Assembly (NCBI RefSeq): GCF_900142395.1
Contig: NZ_FRAS01000023.1
Location: 1 to 64,000, forward strand
Direction of reading: 5' to 3'
DNA length: 64,000 nucleotides
From: Hymenobacter psychrotolerans DSM 18569
GTDB lineage: Bacteria > Bacteroidota > Bacteroidia > Cytophagales > Hymenobacteraceae
Shown here in pieces: positions 25,872-34,088 of this stretch. The notes beneath the pieces are model-generated. The model was given only the letters and a program-made list of their open reading frames with translations. It was not told the origin of the DNA and searched no databases. Within the stretch, counting starts at the first letter, position 1. Each line of letters opens with the position of its first letter. Made by a program: the position numbers and the translations under genes.

Positions 25872-26516
25872 ATCAAAACACGCATACGATTATCAGCTGC
25901 TGCCGTTAGCCTCATAGCGGCCTCTTTTTCGGCTCAGGCAGCTAACCCTGTGCTCACCATCAAAGGCCTATCAACCACCGGCGACAACACCGCGTTTGTT
26001 GATCAGATAGAAATTCTATCCGGCACTTCGGGCACCACTGTAGTGGGAGCTGCTGTGTTCAATAACAGCTTCGAAACTTCTGATCCCCTGTTTTTCACCA
26101 ACTTTGGCTATGTGCCTACCGGGGCCGGCTGGAGCTTTAGTGGAGGCTCCGGCATCTCCGTAGAAGGTAACAGCAGTGGATTCAATTCGCCTTCAGCTCC
26201 GCAGGGCACCCGGGTAGCTTTTTTGCAGAACGCAACACAAATTCAGCAGACCCTGAACCTGGGCGCCGGTACATACCGCTTGCGCGTACGAACAGCTCAG
26301 CGCAATTACCCTGCCGGCACCACTAACACCCAGCGGCTGCAGTTCCTTATTGATGGGGTTGTTTTGACGGTTGGCACTGGCAATGCCCAGTCGGTACAGC
26401 CTTCCGCCACTACTTTCTCTAGCGCTAACACATATACTACGAACAGCTTTACGGTAGGCGCTTCAACGCCATTTTCCGCAAGCTCGTTCGAGCCTAGCCG
26501 CAATGCACGCAACTGA
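25872..26516 (+). pseudogene. Secreted carbohydrate-binding-like protein, no canonical start, 3' truncated by an IS
   Basis: The frame reads ATC-AAA-ACA-CGC at 25872, exactly where a start ATG is expected. It is followed by a good signal peptide (KTRIRLSAAAVSLIAA, then SFSAQAAN). The mature part has AAVFNNSFETSDPLFFTNFG, GAGWSFSGGSGISVEG, GTRVAFLQNATQIQQTLNL and GTYRLRVRTAQRNYPAG. This is the jelly-roll pattern of galactose-binding-like modules in Bacteroidota adhesins. The only in-frame alternative start (GTG 25950) would remove the signal peptide. The stop codon TGA is the first three bases of the IS3 terminal repeat, so the native 3' part is lost. It is probably a remnant of a larger surface protein. 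Confidence 0.65.
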
Positions 26517-26526
26517 GGTGGTCTAG

Positions 26527-27398
26527 CTAAGCCGGACAGAGTTGGGACGTTGTTTGAAGGTGGGTTTCGAAGTGATTAGGCGCGAGGTATCCGAGCGCGG
26601 AATGCCGCCGCTCGGCGTTGTAGTAGCTGATTTCGAGTTTGGCTTCGGTCAGGCCGGGGAAGCTGCCGCCGTCGAGCAGTTCGGCTTTGAAGCGGCTCCA
26701 AAACGATTCGGCGTGCGCGTTGTCGTAGCAGTTGCCGCGCCGGCTCATGCTTTGCAGTGGGCCGTGTTGGGCGACCAGGGCTTTGAAGCGGGTAGCCGTG
26801 TACTGACTGCCCTGGTCGGAGTGCACGACCAGTCCAGCCGAGGGCCGGCGCACGACCAGGGCCCGGCGCAGGGCCTCGCTCACGAGGTCTTCGGGCATGG
26901 CGAAAGCGCACGTCCCAGCCCACGATTTTGCGCGAGCAGCGGTCGAGCCACACGGCCAGGTAGAGCCAGCCGCCGCCCTGGCGGGGCAGGTACGTGACGA
27001 GAGCCCACCCACACTTGGTTCGGGGCGGTGGGGGCCGGTTGGCCGAGCAGGCGGTTGGGGGCGGCGCGCACGGCCGGGTCGGAATCGGTGGTGCGGGGCA
27101 CGAACGAGCGGGGCTGCTGGGCGCGCAAGCCGTGGGCGTGGAGCACACGGCGGATGCGCCAGCGGCCCACGCCGTGGCCTTCGGCCTGCACCTCGGCCCG
27201 CAGCCGGCGCGTGCCGTAGCGCTGGCTGTGGCGTACAAAGGCTTGACGTACGGCTAGTTGCCAGGCCGGCTCAGGCACGGGTTGGCCCTGCCGCCGGCAC
27301 CAGGCGTAGTGGGCGCTGGGCGCGATGTGCAACACGCGGCAGAGCTGGCGCACGGGCACCCGCACCTGGCACTGGGCGATGTAGCGGTAGGTGCTCAC
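26527..27398 (-). pseudogene. IS3-family transposase orfB, two frameshifts
   Basis: The GTG start at 27398 overlaps the orfA stop. The helper part reads VRQLCRVLHIAPSAHYAWCR and HSQRYGTRRLRAEVQAEGHG, then the DDE core begins (TAPNQVWVG). Near 27000 the family sequence changes frame (VTYLPRQGGGWLYLAVWLDR, then KIVGWDVRF). Near 26905 it changes frame again (AMPEDLVSEALRRAL, VVHSDQGSQYTATRFKAL, SMSRRGNCYDNAHAESFW). HSDQGSQY carries the second catalytic Asp and NAHAESFW the Glu. Each break looks like one extra base. The transposase is therefore inactive unless both shifts are sequencing errors. Confidence 0.85.
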
Positions 27399-27697
27399 CG
27401 GGTCGGCTGGCCGAAGATGACCAAGGCTTTTTTTAAAATATCCAGCTCCTGCGCCAGCCGCTTGTTGGCGGCGCGCAGGGCGCGCACCTCCGGGTCACGG
27501 GCCACTTCCTCACTGCCCACCTCGGCCACGAGCTGGGCCTGCTGCCAGCGGTAAAGCAGCTTGGGACTGATGCCCAGCTCGCGGGCCGCGGCTTGCGTAC
27601 TGCGGCTCTCAGACGCCAGGCGCAGGGCCTCGACCTTGAACGCCTCGTCGTATTTACGCCGTTTGTCGGGCGACACCCCGCTGGTTTTTGCTGCCAT
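27395..27697 (-). CDS. IS3-family transposase orfA (HTH subunit)
   Basis: A 100-residue protein with a helix-turn-helix (FKVEALRLASESRSTQAAAR, then ELGISPKLLYRWQQ) and a leucine-zipper-like C-terminus (EVRALRAANKRLAQELDILK). Near its end is a run of seven A residues followed by G on the coding strand (27429-27436), the usual IS3 slippery site for -1 frameshifting into orfB. orfA itself is intact. Confidence 0.85.
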   Translation of the reverse strand: MAAKTSGVSPDKRRKYDEAFKVEALRLASESRSTQAAARELGISPKLLYRWQQAQLVAEVGSEEVARDPEVRALRAANKRLAQELDILKKALVIFGQPTR

Positions 27698-27748
27698 AAC
27701 AGAAGAAATATACGTCCTTCTTCTGTCCGCCTTGCCTAGACCACCTCA

Positions 27749-27797
27749 AAACGCAAAACGCCCCAGCTACTAGTAGCAGCTGGGGCGTTTTGCGTTT
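27749..27797. terminator. Terminator hairpin after tssD
   Basis: AAACGCAAAACGCCCCAGCT (27749-27768) pairs perfectly with 27778-27797 around a 9-base loop, 14 bases past the tssD stop. The IS right end is the base immediately before it. Confidence 0.85.
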
Positions 27798-27811
27798 ATT
27801 GCAGGCTTACT

Positions 27812-28213
27812 TTACACCCACTTGTTGTCCAGTACGGCACCGTTGGCGTTGATTTTGTTGGCCGAGATAGTTAGGCTCAGCGTCATCGACGTATTGGTAT
27901 CGGCACCACGGGCATCAAAGTGCTCGGCGTAGCTTACGCAGTAGGCTTCCTCGAAGGAAATTTCCTTCAGCGTCGAATCCTGGTCGATGCGCTTGAAGGT
28001 GATTTTACCACTTTCGCGCTTGTAGGGGTCCAGCATCCAGCTGGTCAAGGAGGCGCTATCGGTAGAAACGATAGTCACTTTGATAGTGCCGCCCTGCACT
28101 TTGGAGGAAGGACGACCTTTGTCGTCGATGGCTTGGTCGAAGGAGTAGCTGCAGCTTACTACTTCGCAGTCGCCGCTGCCAGCGGCATTGAAGAATGCAC
28201 TAAATGAGGCCAT
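27812..28213 (-). CDS. tssD: T6SSiii tube subunit TssD (Hcp)
   Basis: A 133-residue Hcp-like protein of the Bacteroidota TssD family. The signature near residue 21, CSYSFDQAIDDKGRPSSKV, is shared with the TssD domain of the effector fusion at 33107. GGTIKVTIVSTD, LTSWMLDPYKRESGKITFKR and FEEAYCVSYAEHFDARG follow. TssD hexamers stack into the inner tube that is expelled by sheath contraction. Its length is that of a plain structural Hcp. It is the last gene of the tssB-tssC-tssD set on the minus strand, 105 bases after tssC, and ends at a strong terminator. Confidence 0.92.
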   Translation of the reverse strand: MASFSAFFNAAGSGDCEVVSCSYSFDQAIDDKGRPSSKVQGGTIKVTIVSTDSASLTSWMLDPYKRESGKITFKRIDQDSTLKEISFEEAYCVSYAEHFDARGADTNTSMTLSLTISANKINANGAVLDNKWV

Positions 28214-28318
28214 ACTACAAACTGGTTAAGGTTGAAAAATGGTTGAAAAGAAAAAGAATAATTCTACTTCCGGTCATTTGCCTCACTACCACAGCACATC
28301 GTCACACGTATTCTCCCT

Positions 28319-29689
28319 CTACTGCTGTTTGTATTCAGCGTTCCAGTCGCGGCCCGGATCATCCGGGTCGTCGCCCTTAGTACCATCCAGCGACACCAGG
28401 AAGGTTTTAGCCGGGAAATACGGCACCATGTGTATATCGAGCAGAATGCGGTCCTTCTGGTTCGGGTCGCGCTCAAACTTTTTGATGGAAAACTTCTCAA
28501 TCAGTTTTCCGGGGCCTGCAATACCATCCAGGAAGCGTACAATCTGGCTTTGGATGTCCATGCGCATGTTGTGGTCCCAGTTTTCGAAAGCCCGGCGGTT
28601 GAGGAAGTCTATCAGCACCTTCGTGACGTAGTCGAATACCCGCACTACTGAATAGGTCTGCAGGCCAATATTGTCACCGTTGAACAGCGTTTTGGCTGAG
28701 AAAGCCATTACCCGGCCGTACTCGTTTACCATGGGTACCAGACCCAGCTTTTCGAGGTTGGCAATTTCGCTTTTTCGCAACGGAAACCGTACACCATCTA
28801 CCTCGTTCAGCGTACCGTGCTTGCGGCCTGCCGTCACCTGCGAGGCCAGCGTACTGTATATCCGGCCGGCTAGTGCTGAGGAGGGAGGTACAAACAGGTC
28901 TTCCTCCTCCCCTACTTCCTCCAGCTTGCCCCGGCCTACTAACCAGTTACAGGCCATAATGACGTTGGACTTGTGCGAATCAGCCCCTGTCAGGTTGGCT
29001 TCCTCAAACAGTTCGATTACGTCGTCGGGCGTATCGTAGTGCTCGAAGTCCGTGACGAGCATCACCTTGTTCTTGTGCGCAATCTTAGCCCACTTGTCCA
29101 CCACTTTGTTGGAGCCCAGATATCCGGGCACTACCAGCAGGGAGTAGTTGTCGCGCAGGTCAAGCCGGTCATAGTTCTGCTCCAGCTCGTTGGACACCGC
29201 GTCAATAAACGTAGTATTGTCCAGGTCCTGCAGCTGGTCTTTGTCGGCGTTCAGGATAGAGATATTCTTTACCTCATCCTGATCCGTATTGCGGTAGAAC
29301 AGCGCCATAGAGCGGTAAGACTGCTCCATGTCATGAGTAGCCTCAATGGCTTTTCTGAGATTGTCGGTGAGCTGTGCTTGCGAGCTTTCTACCTGCTGCT
29401 CGCACTGCTCTACGGCATCGGCAACTGAGTCTGCCTGGCTGAGCATTTCGTGCCAAAGCGCAAGCCGCTTTTTTAGTTGCTGCCGGTCGGCCTTTTTGCT
29501 GTCTTCGGTGAGGAAGATTTTTTTGCGCGCTTTCTTTTCCGGGTTGAGGTTGGAAGCGCCGTCAATGGTAGTTTCCAGCAGGTCGAAGCCGCCGAACTTA
29601 GCCAAGGTCTGGGTATTCTGCTCCAGGCTGGGAGCGTGTTCCCGCTCGCGGGAGCCCGCAACAGCAGGTTTCTGAGGTTCAGTCGCCAT
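28319..29689 (-). CDS. tssC: T6SSiii sheath large subunit TssC
   Basis: A 456-residue protein of the Bacteroidota TssC/VipB family. Supporting segments are RQQLKKRLALWHEMLSQADS, LSILNADKDQLQDLDN-type sequence in the middle, LVVPGYLGSNKVVDKWAKIA, VMLVTDFEHYDTPDDVIELF, MACNWLVGRGKLEEVGEEED, GRVMAFSAKTLFNGDNIGLQ and RVFDYVTKVLIDFLNRRAFE. It forms the contractile sheath together with TssB. The order tssB-tssC on the same strand with a 64-base gap is standard, and the length is normal. Confidence 0.9.
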   Translation of the reverse strand: MATEPQKPAVAGSREREHAPSLEQNTQTLAKFGGFDLLETTIDGASNLNPEKKARKKIFLTEDSKKADRQQLKKRLALWHEMLSQADSVADAVEQCEQQVESSQAQLTDNLRKAIEATHDMEQSYRSMALFYRNTDQDEVKNISILNADKDQLQDLDNTTFIDAVSNELEQNYDRLDLRDNYSLLVVPGYLGSNKVVDKWAKIAHKNKVMLVTDFEHYDTPDDVIELFEEANLTGADSHKSNVIMACNWLVGRGKLEEVGEEEDLFVPPSSALAGRIYSTLASQVTAGRKHGTLNEVDGVRFPLRKSEIANLEKLGLVPMVNEYGRVMAFSAKTLFNGDNIGLQTYSVVRVFDYVTKVLIDFLNRRAFENWDHNMRMDIQSQIVRFLDGIAGPGKLIEKFSIKKFERDPNQKDRILLDIHMVPYFPAKTFLVSLDGTKGDDPDDPGRDWNAEYKQQ

Positions 29690-29753
29690 ATAGAGAGGAG
29701 GCTCTACAGAGTTTAGTAGAAGGAAGGAAACAGATAGAGGAGTAAGCCAGCGG

Positions 29754-30194
29754 CTAATCCAGCTCTTCTATCATGGCCTGAATGGCCGCCAAAAACGCGG
29801 CTTTGGTTTCCGGAGTATCCAGGGCCGACTTCAGGATTTTGTTGGACTTGAGCTGCCGCAGCAGCTTCTGCAGATCATCAGTCTGCGTGCTCAGATCCTG
29901 CAGAAAGCGGCTCTGATTGATAATACCCTTCTTGCCAAAGTCGCCGAGCGACTCAAACCGCAGTGTTTCGGGGATGGAAGTGCCATCAGCCTTCTCAAAC
30001 TCCACGTCCACTTCTGGCTTGAAGTGCGCGAAAACGGCCTCCGGGGTGCGAAGTCCTTCCACTACCTGTGCCCGCAAAGGCGGGTCGGCGGTGAGTTTCT
30101 GTACCAGTAAGGTCCGGTTGAGGGGAATATCAGTAATGGCCTCCTGAGCATTATCTAGTTTGCGCTCCTGGCCGCCTATTCCGTAGTTGTACAT
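29754..30194 (-). CDS. tssB: T6SSiii sheath small subunit TssB
   Basis: A 146-residue TssB/VipA-type protein. It starts MYNYGIGGQERKLDNAQEAI and contains IPLNRTLLVQKLTADPPLRA, then FAHFKPEVDVEFEKADGTSI and ETLRFESLGDFGKKGIINQS. That order, with the F-E-S-L-G-D-F segment, is typical of the small sheath subunit. The C-terminal helix (AAFLAAIQAMIEELD) should contact TssC and ClpV. It is first in the minus-strand sheath/tube operon, divergent from clpV across 283 bases. Confidence 0.88.
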   Translation of the reverse strand: MYNYGIGGQERKLDNAQEAITDIPLNRTLLVQKLTADPPLRAQVVEGLRTPEAVFAHFKPEVDVEFEKADGTSIPETLRFESLGDFGKKGIINQSRFLQDLSTQTDDLQKLLRQLKSNKILKSALDTPETKAAFLAAIQAMIEELD

Positions 30195-30419
30195 AAGAAA
30201 AGGATTACGCTTGATGCTTCACTATCAACTGCTCCGTATACGGGGCTTCGAGAAGTAAGGTACAGGAAATTCCGATATCGTCTTAGAAAATACTGTGGTT
30301 CCTAATTATTTTACATATCCCGGAAACGACGCCTTACCAGTACCAGAGTGGCCGCTTTGCTGCCCCGGGCTACTTATGGTTGATGATATTCTTCTACCTT
30401 ACCACCATAGTCCTACCTC

Positions 30420-30452
30420 TTTGTTGCGTAGGCAGCTATGCTGATACTTCTG
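30420..30452 (+). promoter_or_regulatory. Possible promoter of clpV
   Basis: TTTG at 30420-30423 and TACTTCTG at 30445-30452, one mismatch to TAnnTTTG, are 21 bases apart, about 25 bases before the clpV ATG. The spacing is slightly long for a Bacteroidota promoter, so this is tentative. The rest of the 283-base tssB-clpV gap shows nothing else I recognise. Confidence 0.3.
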
Positions 30453-30477
30453 CGGCTTTGTTTTCCATTACTATCCT

Positions 30478-33045
30478 ATGGCCTACACCGACGAGTTAAA
30501 ACGCGCCCTGCACATTGCGCAAGCCGTGGCCCACGAGTACCGCCACGAATACTACGCTGCCCCTCACCTGCTTACGGCGCTGCTCCACAACGAAATAGGC
30601 CTGGCTTCGTGGCTGGCCGTGGACCTCGGCAAAGACATTCATTACCTGCGCGAATGGGCTGAAGTACGCCTCGAAGGCCTGCCCAAAGCCGTGCGCCCGC
30701 CCGAAATGCCCACCGCCGACAAAGACCTGAAGCCGGTGCTGGAAGTGGCCGACCTGGTGGCGCTCCAGCTGTCCAAAGACCAGACCGACCCGCTTTGTGC
30801 GCTGGCGGCCCTGCTCCGGCCGGGCCTCACCTACACCACCGAGCAGCTGAAATCGTTGCCGCTCACCCAGCGCGAAGTGGTGGAAGCCGCCGAGCCCGAC
30901 GCCCTGCAGCCCGTAGCCGTGGGCGCCGATGGGCAGGAGTCGGCGCCGCTGACCGACCGCGCCGCGCCGGCCGGCAAGCAGGGCGCGCTGGCGACCTATT
31001 GCGTGAATAAAACCGAACAAGCCGCCGCCGGCAAGCTGGACCCGATTGTGGGCCGCGACCGGGAAACGCGCCAGATGGCCGAAATTCTGGGCCGCCGCAC
31101 CAAGCCGAACGTGCTGCTGGTGGGCGAGCCGGGCGTCGGGAAATCGGCGCTGGTGGAGGGGTTTGCCCAGCAGATTGTACAGAAGAAGGTGCCAACCCAT
31201 TTGCAGCAGGTGACACTGTTTGAGCTGGACCTGGGCACGCTGGTGGCCGGCGCGTCTTATAAGGGCGAAGTGGAGGACCGGATTAGGAGCGTGCTGAGCG
31301 AAATCAAGCAGTACACCCGCGCCATTCTGTTCATCGACGAGATTCACGCCCTGCTCGACCCCAAAGGCTCGGCCGGCGCGGGCATTGCGCAGCTGCTGAA
31401 ACCCGAGCTGGCGCGGGGCGAAATAACGGTCATCGGGGCTACTACCGGCGACGAGTACCGCCAATACATCGAGGCCGACGAAGCCTTCAACCGCCGCTTT
31501 GACGTGCTGCGGGTGGAAGAGCCGAGCGTAGTAGTGGCCGAGCGGATGGTGAGCAGCGTGCTACCCTACTACGCCAGCCACCACGGCCTGCAGGTGGGCA
31601 CGGGCACTGTGGAGGAGGCCGTGCGCCTGGCCAAACGCTACATCAAAGACCGGCAGCTGCCCGACTCGGCCATCGACCTCGTGGACCGCACCATGGCCGC
31701 CATCCGCATGCTCGACGACCACGCCGGGGCCGAGCTGCTGCAACTGCAGCAGGACTTCGAGACGCTGGTGGAAACCAGCCGCGAACAGCCGGAGGCGGAG
31801 CGCCTGAAAGAGCTGCGCTGGTTTCTGTATCAGGTGCAAAACCAGGTCAGCCACCTCTGGCTCAATCAGCTCGACCAGGAGCAGCAGCCCGACACGCTGG
31901 AAACCTTTGAGGCGCTGGAAACATACATTCGGGAGCTGCTGGCGGCGGTAGTGGCGCTGTCGGCTACCAGGAAAGACAGTGTGGAGCGCGCTGATATTGC
32001 GGCCGTGGTAGCCGGCAAAACCGGCATTCCACTGGGCAAGCTGCAAACCAACGAGCGGGACAAGCTCCTGAACATGGACCAGACCCTGCAGCAGCGCGTA
32101 GTGGGCCAAAACCACGCCGTGAAGGCCCTGTGCGAGGCTATTCTGGAGTCGCGCTCCGGCCTCATCAAAGCCGGCCAGCCGATTGGCTCGTTCTTTCTGC
32201 TGGGCCCCACCGGCACCGGCAAAACCGAGCTGGCGAAGTCCCTGGCCGATTTCCTGTTCAACGACGAGTCGTTTTTGATTCGGTTTGACATGTCGGAGTT
32301 CAAGGAAGAGCACTCGGCGGCCCTGCTCTACGGCGCGCCTCCCGGCTATGTGGGCTACGAGGAAGGCGGCATGCTCGTGAACAAGATTCGGGAGAAGCCT
32401 TACTCGGTGGTGCTGTTCGATGAAATCGAGAAGGCGCACAGCTCGGTGTTCGACATCTTCCTGCAGATCTTGGACGAAGGCCGCCTGCACGACCGGCTGG
32501 GCCGGGAAGGCGACTTTTCCAACGCCGTCATTCTGTTCACCTCCAACATCGGCAGTGAGCAGATTATCAAGTCGTTTGGCGAAGGGCAGATTCCGGCCAC
32601 CAACACGCTGATGGAAACCATGAGCCGCCATTTCCGCCCCGAGTTCCTGGCTCGCCTCACCGAAATTGTGCCGTTTGCGCCTATTTCCGAGGAAAACGTG
32701 GTGCAGATTTTCGACATTCATTTGCGCCCGTTGCAGGAGCAGCTGCGGCGGCAGGGCATCACCCTCCACCTCTCAGACGACGCCCGCACGCACCTGGCCT
32801 TGTCGGGCTTTACGCCGCGCTACGGTGCCCGGCCCATCAAAGGCGTGATTCGGCAGCAGCTGCGGCGGCCCATTTCCCGGATGATTATTGCCGGGGAAGC
32901 AGGCAAAGGCACCATTATTTCGCTGGATAAAGCGCCGGAAGCCGAGGAGCTGACCTGGCAAGTGGCAGTGGCTCCCGAAGAACCGACGGCGCAAACTACT
33001 GAGCTGCCGGAAGCCTCCCCCACTCCGGCCGAAACGCTGCCCTAG
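30478..33045 (+). CDS. clpV: T6SS sheath-recycling AAA+ ATPase ClpV (TssH)
   Basis: An 855-residue Clp/Hsp100 protein. The N-domain (~1-150) begins MAYTDELKRALHIAQAVAHE. The first AAA+ domain has Walker A LLVGEPGVGKSALVEG near residue 215 and Walker B AILFIDEIHALLDP near 280. A middle region of ~150 residues follows. The second AAA+ domain has LLGPTGTGKTELAKSLADF near 573 and VLFDEIEKAHSSVFDIFLQI. The C-terminal D2-small domain carries GFTPRYGARPIKGVIRQQL. ClpV disassembles contracted TssBC sheath. Its position beside tssB, inside a tss cluster, separates it from housekeeping ClpB. Confidence 0.9.
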   Translation: MAYTDELKRALHIAQAVAHEYRHEYYAAPHLLTALLHNEIGLASWLAVDLGKDIHYLREWAEVRLEGLPKAVRPPEMPTADKDLKPVLEVADLVALQLSKDQTDPLCALAALLRPGLTYTTEQLKSLPLTQREVVEAAEPDALQPVAVGADGQESAPLTDRAAPAGKQGALATYCVNKTEQAAAGKLDPIVGRDRETRQMAEILGRRTKPNVLLVGEPGVGKSALVEGFAQQIVQKKVPTHLQQVTLFELDLGTLVAGASYKGEVEDRIRSVLSEIKQYTRAILFIDEIHALLDPKGSAGAGIAQLLKPELARGEITVIGATTGDEYRQYIEADEAFNRRFDVLRVEEPSVVVAERMVSSVLPYYASHHGLQVGTGTVEEAVRLAKRYIKDRQLPDSAIDLVDRTMAAIRMLDDHAGAELLQLQQDFETLVETSREQPEAERLKELRWFLYQVQNQVSHLWLNQLDQEQQPDTLETFEALETYIRELLAAVVALSATRKDSVERADIAAVVAGKTGIPLGKLQTNERDKLLNMDQTLQQRVVGQNHAVKALCEAILESRSGLIKAGQPIGSFFLLGPTGTGKTELAKSLADFLFNDESFLIRFDMSEFKEEHSAALLYGAPPGYVGYEEGGMLVNKIREKPYSVVLFDEIEKAHSSVFDIFLQILDEGRLHDRLGREGDFSNAVILFTSNIGSEQIIKSFGEGQIPATNTLMETMSRHFRPEFLARLTEIVPFAPISEENVVQIFDIHLRPLQEQLRRQGITLHLSDDARTHLALSGFTPRYGARPIKGVIRQQLRRPISRMIIAGEAGKGTIISLDKAPEAEELTWQVAVAPEEPTAQTTELPEASPTPAETLP

Positions 33046-33106
33046 CGGCGGCCCGGATACAGCTGGACTCCTATCAGGCGGCGACGTTAGTTTTATCGGT
33101 TACTGT

Positions 33107-34084
33107 ATGGCGTATATCCATGCTGAGCTACACCTGGCGGGCCAGACGTATCCATTGGCAGCCTGCACGTTTGGCTTTCACCAGAACACCGACCAGCGCG
33201 GCCGGCCCAATTCCAAGGTGGTCGGCGCGCCCCTGCAGTTGCTGCTGGAGGGCGAAGAAGGCGCCGCCCTGGCCGAGTGGGCCGGCCTGCCCGACAGCCT
33301 GCGCAGTGGCGAGGTAGTGTTTTTTCCGGACGATGCCCGCCAGCCCCGGCGTACGCTCGCCTTTACGGATGCGCGCTGCGTGCATCAGCACGTGCAGCTG
33401 GTGCCAGGCGCCGGTGAGGCAGCGCACCAGTGCCTGCTGGTGCTGTCGGCGCAGCAGCTGGAGCTGGATGGGCAGGTGCTGGAGCAGCGCTGGCACAAGC
33501 CCGCCCTCACGCGCACGGCGGCCAAAGGCCTCAGGCCCAGGCCTGAGGCCACACCAACGCAGACGCTGGCCGCGGGAGGCCTGGTAGCGGAGCTTGTGCA
33601 GCAAGAACCCGCTTCTCTTGAGTGGATAGACAAAGAAAAATGGGTCGGCAAGCCTCGCAGCAAAGATGGCTTTCTGGGTAGCCGGGAATTGTCTCGCCGC
33701 GCCATAGCCGGATGGGCTAATAAGCTGGCCAACTCATACGGAGTACGCTTGGAAATTCTGTCGAAAGGCTCTCCTATTCTCACTTACATGGATCAACACA
33801 AAAAGCAGGGAGGCTTTCAGGCCGGGACTGCCGCTATCTACCTGCGGCCTGGCCCCACGCACTACGAAATGCTGCACGAAGCTGCGCACGCCGAACAGTG
33901 GCACCGCTTAGGCGCTGATGACTATGCCCGGCAAAGCCGATTGCAGAAAGAAACGTATGTATATGAGGAGCTCATGAGGCAAAAACCAACCCTCACCCCG
34001 CAAGAAATAAAACATGCAACGGCCTACATCAACGATATACGCCAAGCCAGCGGCCTTGCCCCGACAAACACCGAACACTTGTAG
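33107..34084 (+). CDS. Evolved TssD (Hcp) effector with C-terminal zincin metallopeptidase toxin domain
   Basis: A 325-residue fusion. Residues 1-~133 are a TssD domain; CTFGFHQNTDQRGRPNSKV matches the CSYSFDQAIDDKGRPSSKV signature of the structural TssD at 27812. A Pro/Arg-rich linker follows (~135-165). The C-terminal domain (~170-325) shows YEMLHEAAHAEQWHRLGADD, whose HEAAH is a zinc HExxH helix. An Asn/Glu-rich helix follows (QSRLQKETYVYEELMRQKP) whose Glu could be the third ligand. The ending is LTPQEIKHATAYINDIRQAS. This resembles the metallopeptidase toxin domains of polymorphic toxins (Tox-MPTase4-like). Bases beyond ~33600 are less GC-rich than the TssD part, suggesting a swapped cassette. 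By inference it is loaded into the Hcp tube and cleaves a target in neighbouring cells. An immunity candidate starts 5 bases downstream. Confidence 0.85.
   Translation: MAYIHAELHLAGQTYPLAACTFGFHQNTDQRGRPNSKVVGAPLQLLLEGEEGAALAEWAGLPDSLRSGEVVFFPDDARQPRRTLAFTDARCVHQHVQLVPGAGEAAHQCLLVLSAQQLELDGQVLEQRWHKPALTRTAAKGLRPRPEATPTQTLAAGGLVAELVQQEPASLEWIDKEKWVGKPRSKDGFLGSRELSRRAIAGWANKLANSYGVRLEILSKGSPILTYMDQHKKQGGFQAGTAAIYLRPGPTHYEMLHEAAHAEQWHRLGADDYARQSRLQKETYVYEELMRQKPTLTPQEIKHATAYINDIRQASGLAPTNTEHL
33527..33550. repeat. 10-bp inverted repeat at the TssD/toxin linker
   Basis: GGCCTCAGGC and GCCTGAGGCC are perfect complements around CCAG, inside the linker codons of the TssD-toxin fusion (residues ~141-148). 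It may be chance in GC-rich DNA, but it sits at the module border. Confidence 0.5.
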
Positions 34085-34088
34085 CCTC

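Larger units (their letters stand above)
26514..27748 (-). mobile_element. IS3-family insertion sequence, 1235 bp
   Basis: Terminal inverted repeats of 27 bases lie at 26514-26540 (TGAGGTGGTCTAGCTAAG start) and 27722-27748 (complement starts TGAGGTGGTCTAGGCAAG), with three mismatches. Two overlapping frames, orfA and orfB, encode the two-part transposase read from the right end. Flanking bases (AAC at left, AAA at right) give no target-site duplication. The left end truncates a secreted-protein gene and the right end abuts the tssD terminator directly. A deletion after insertion would explain both. Confidence 0.9.
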
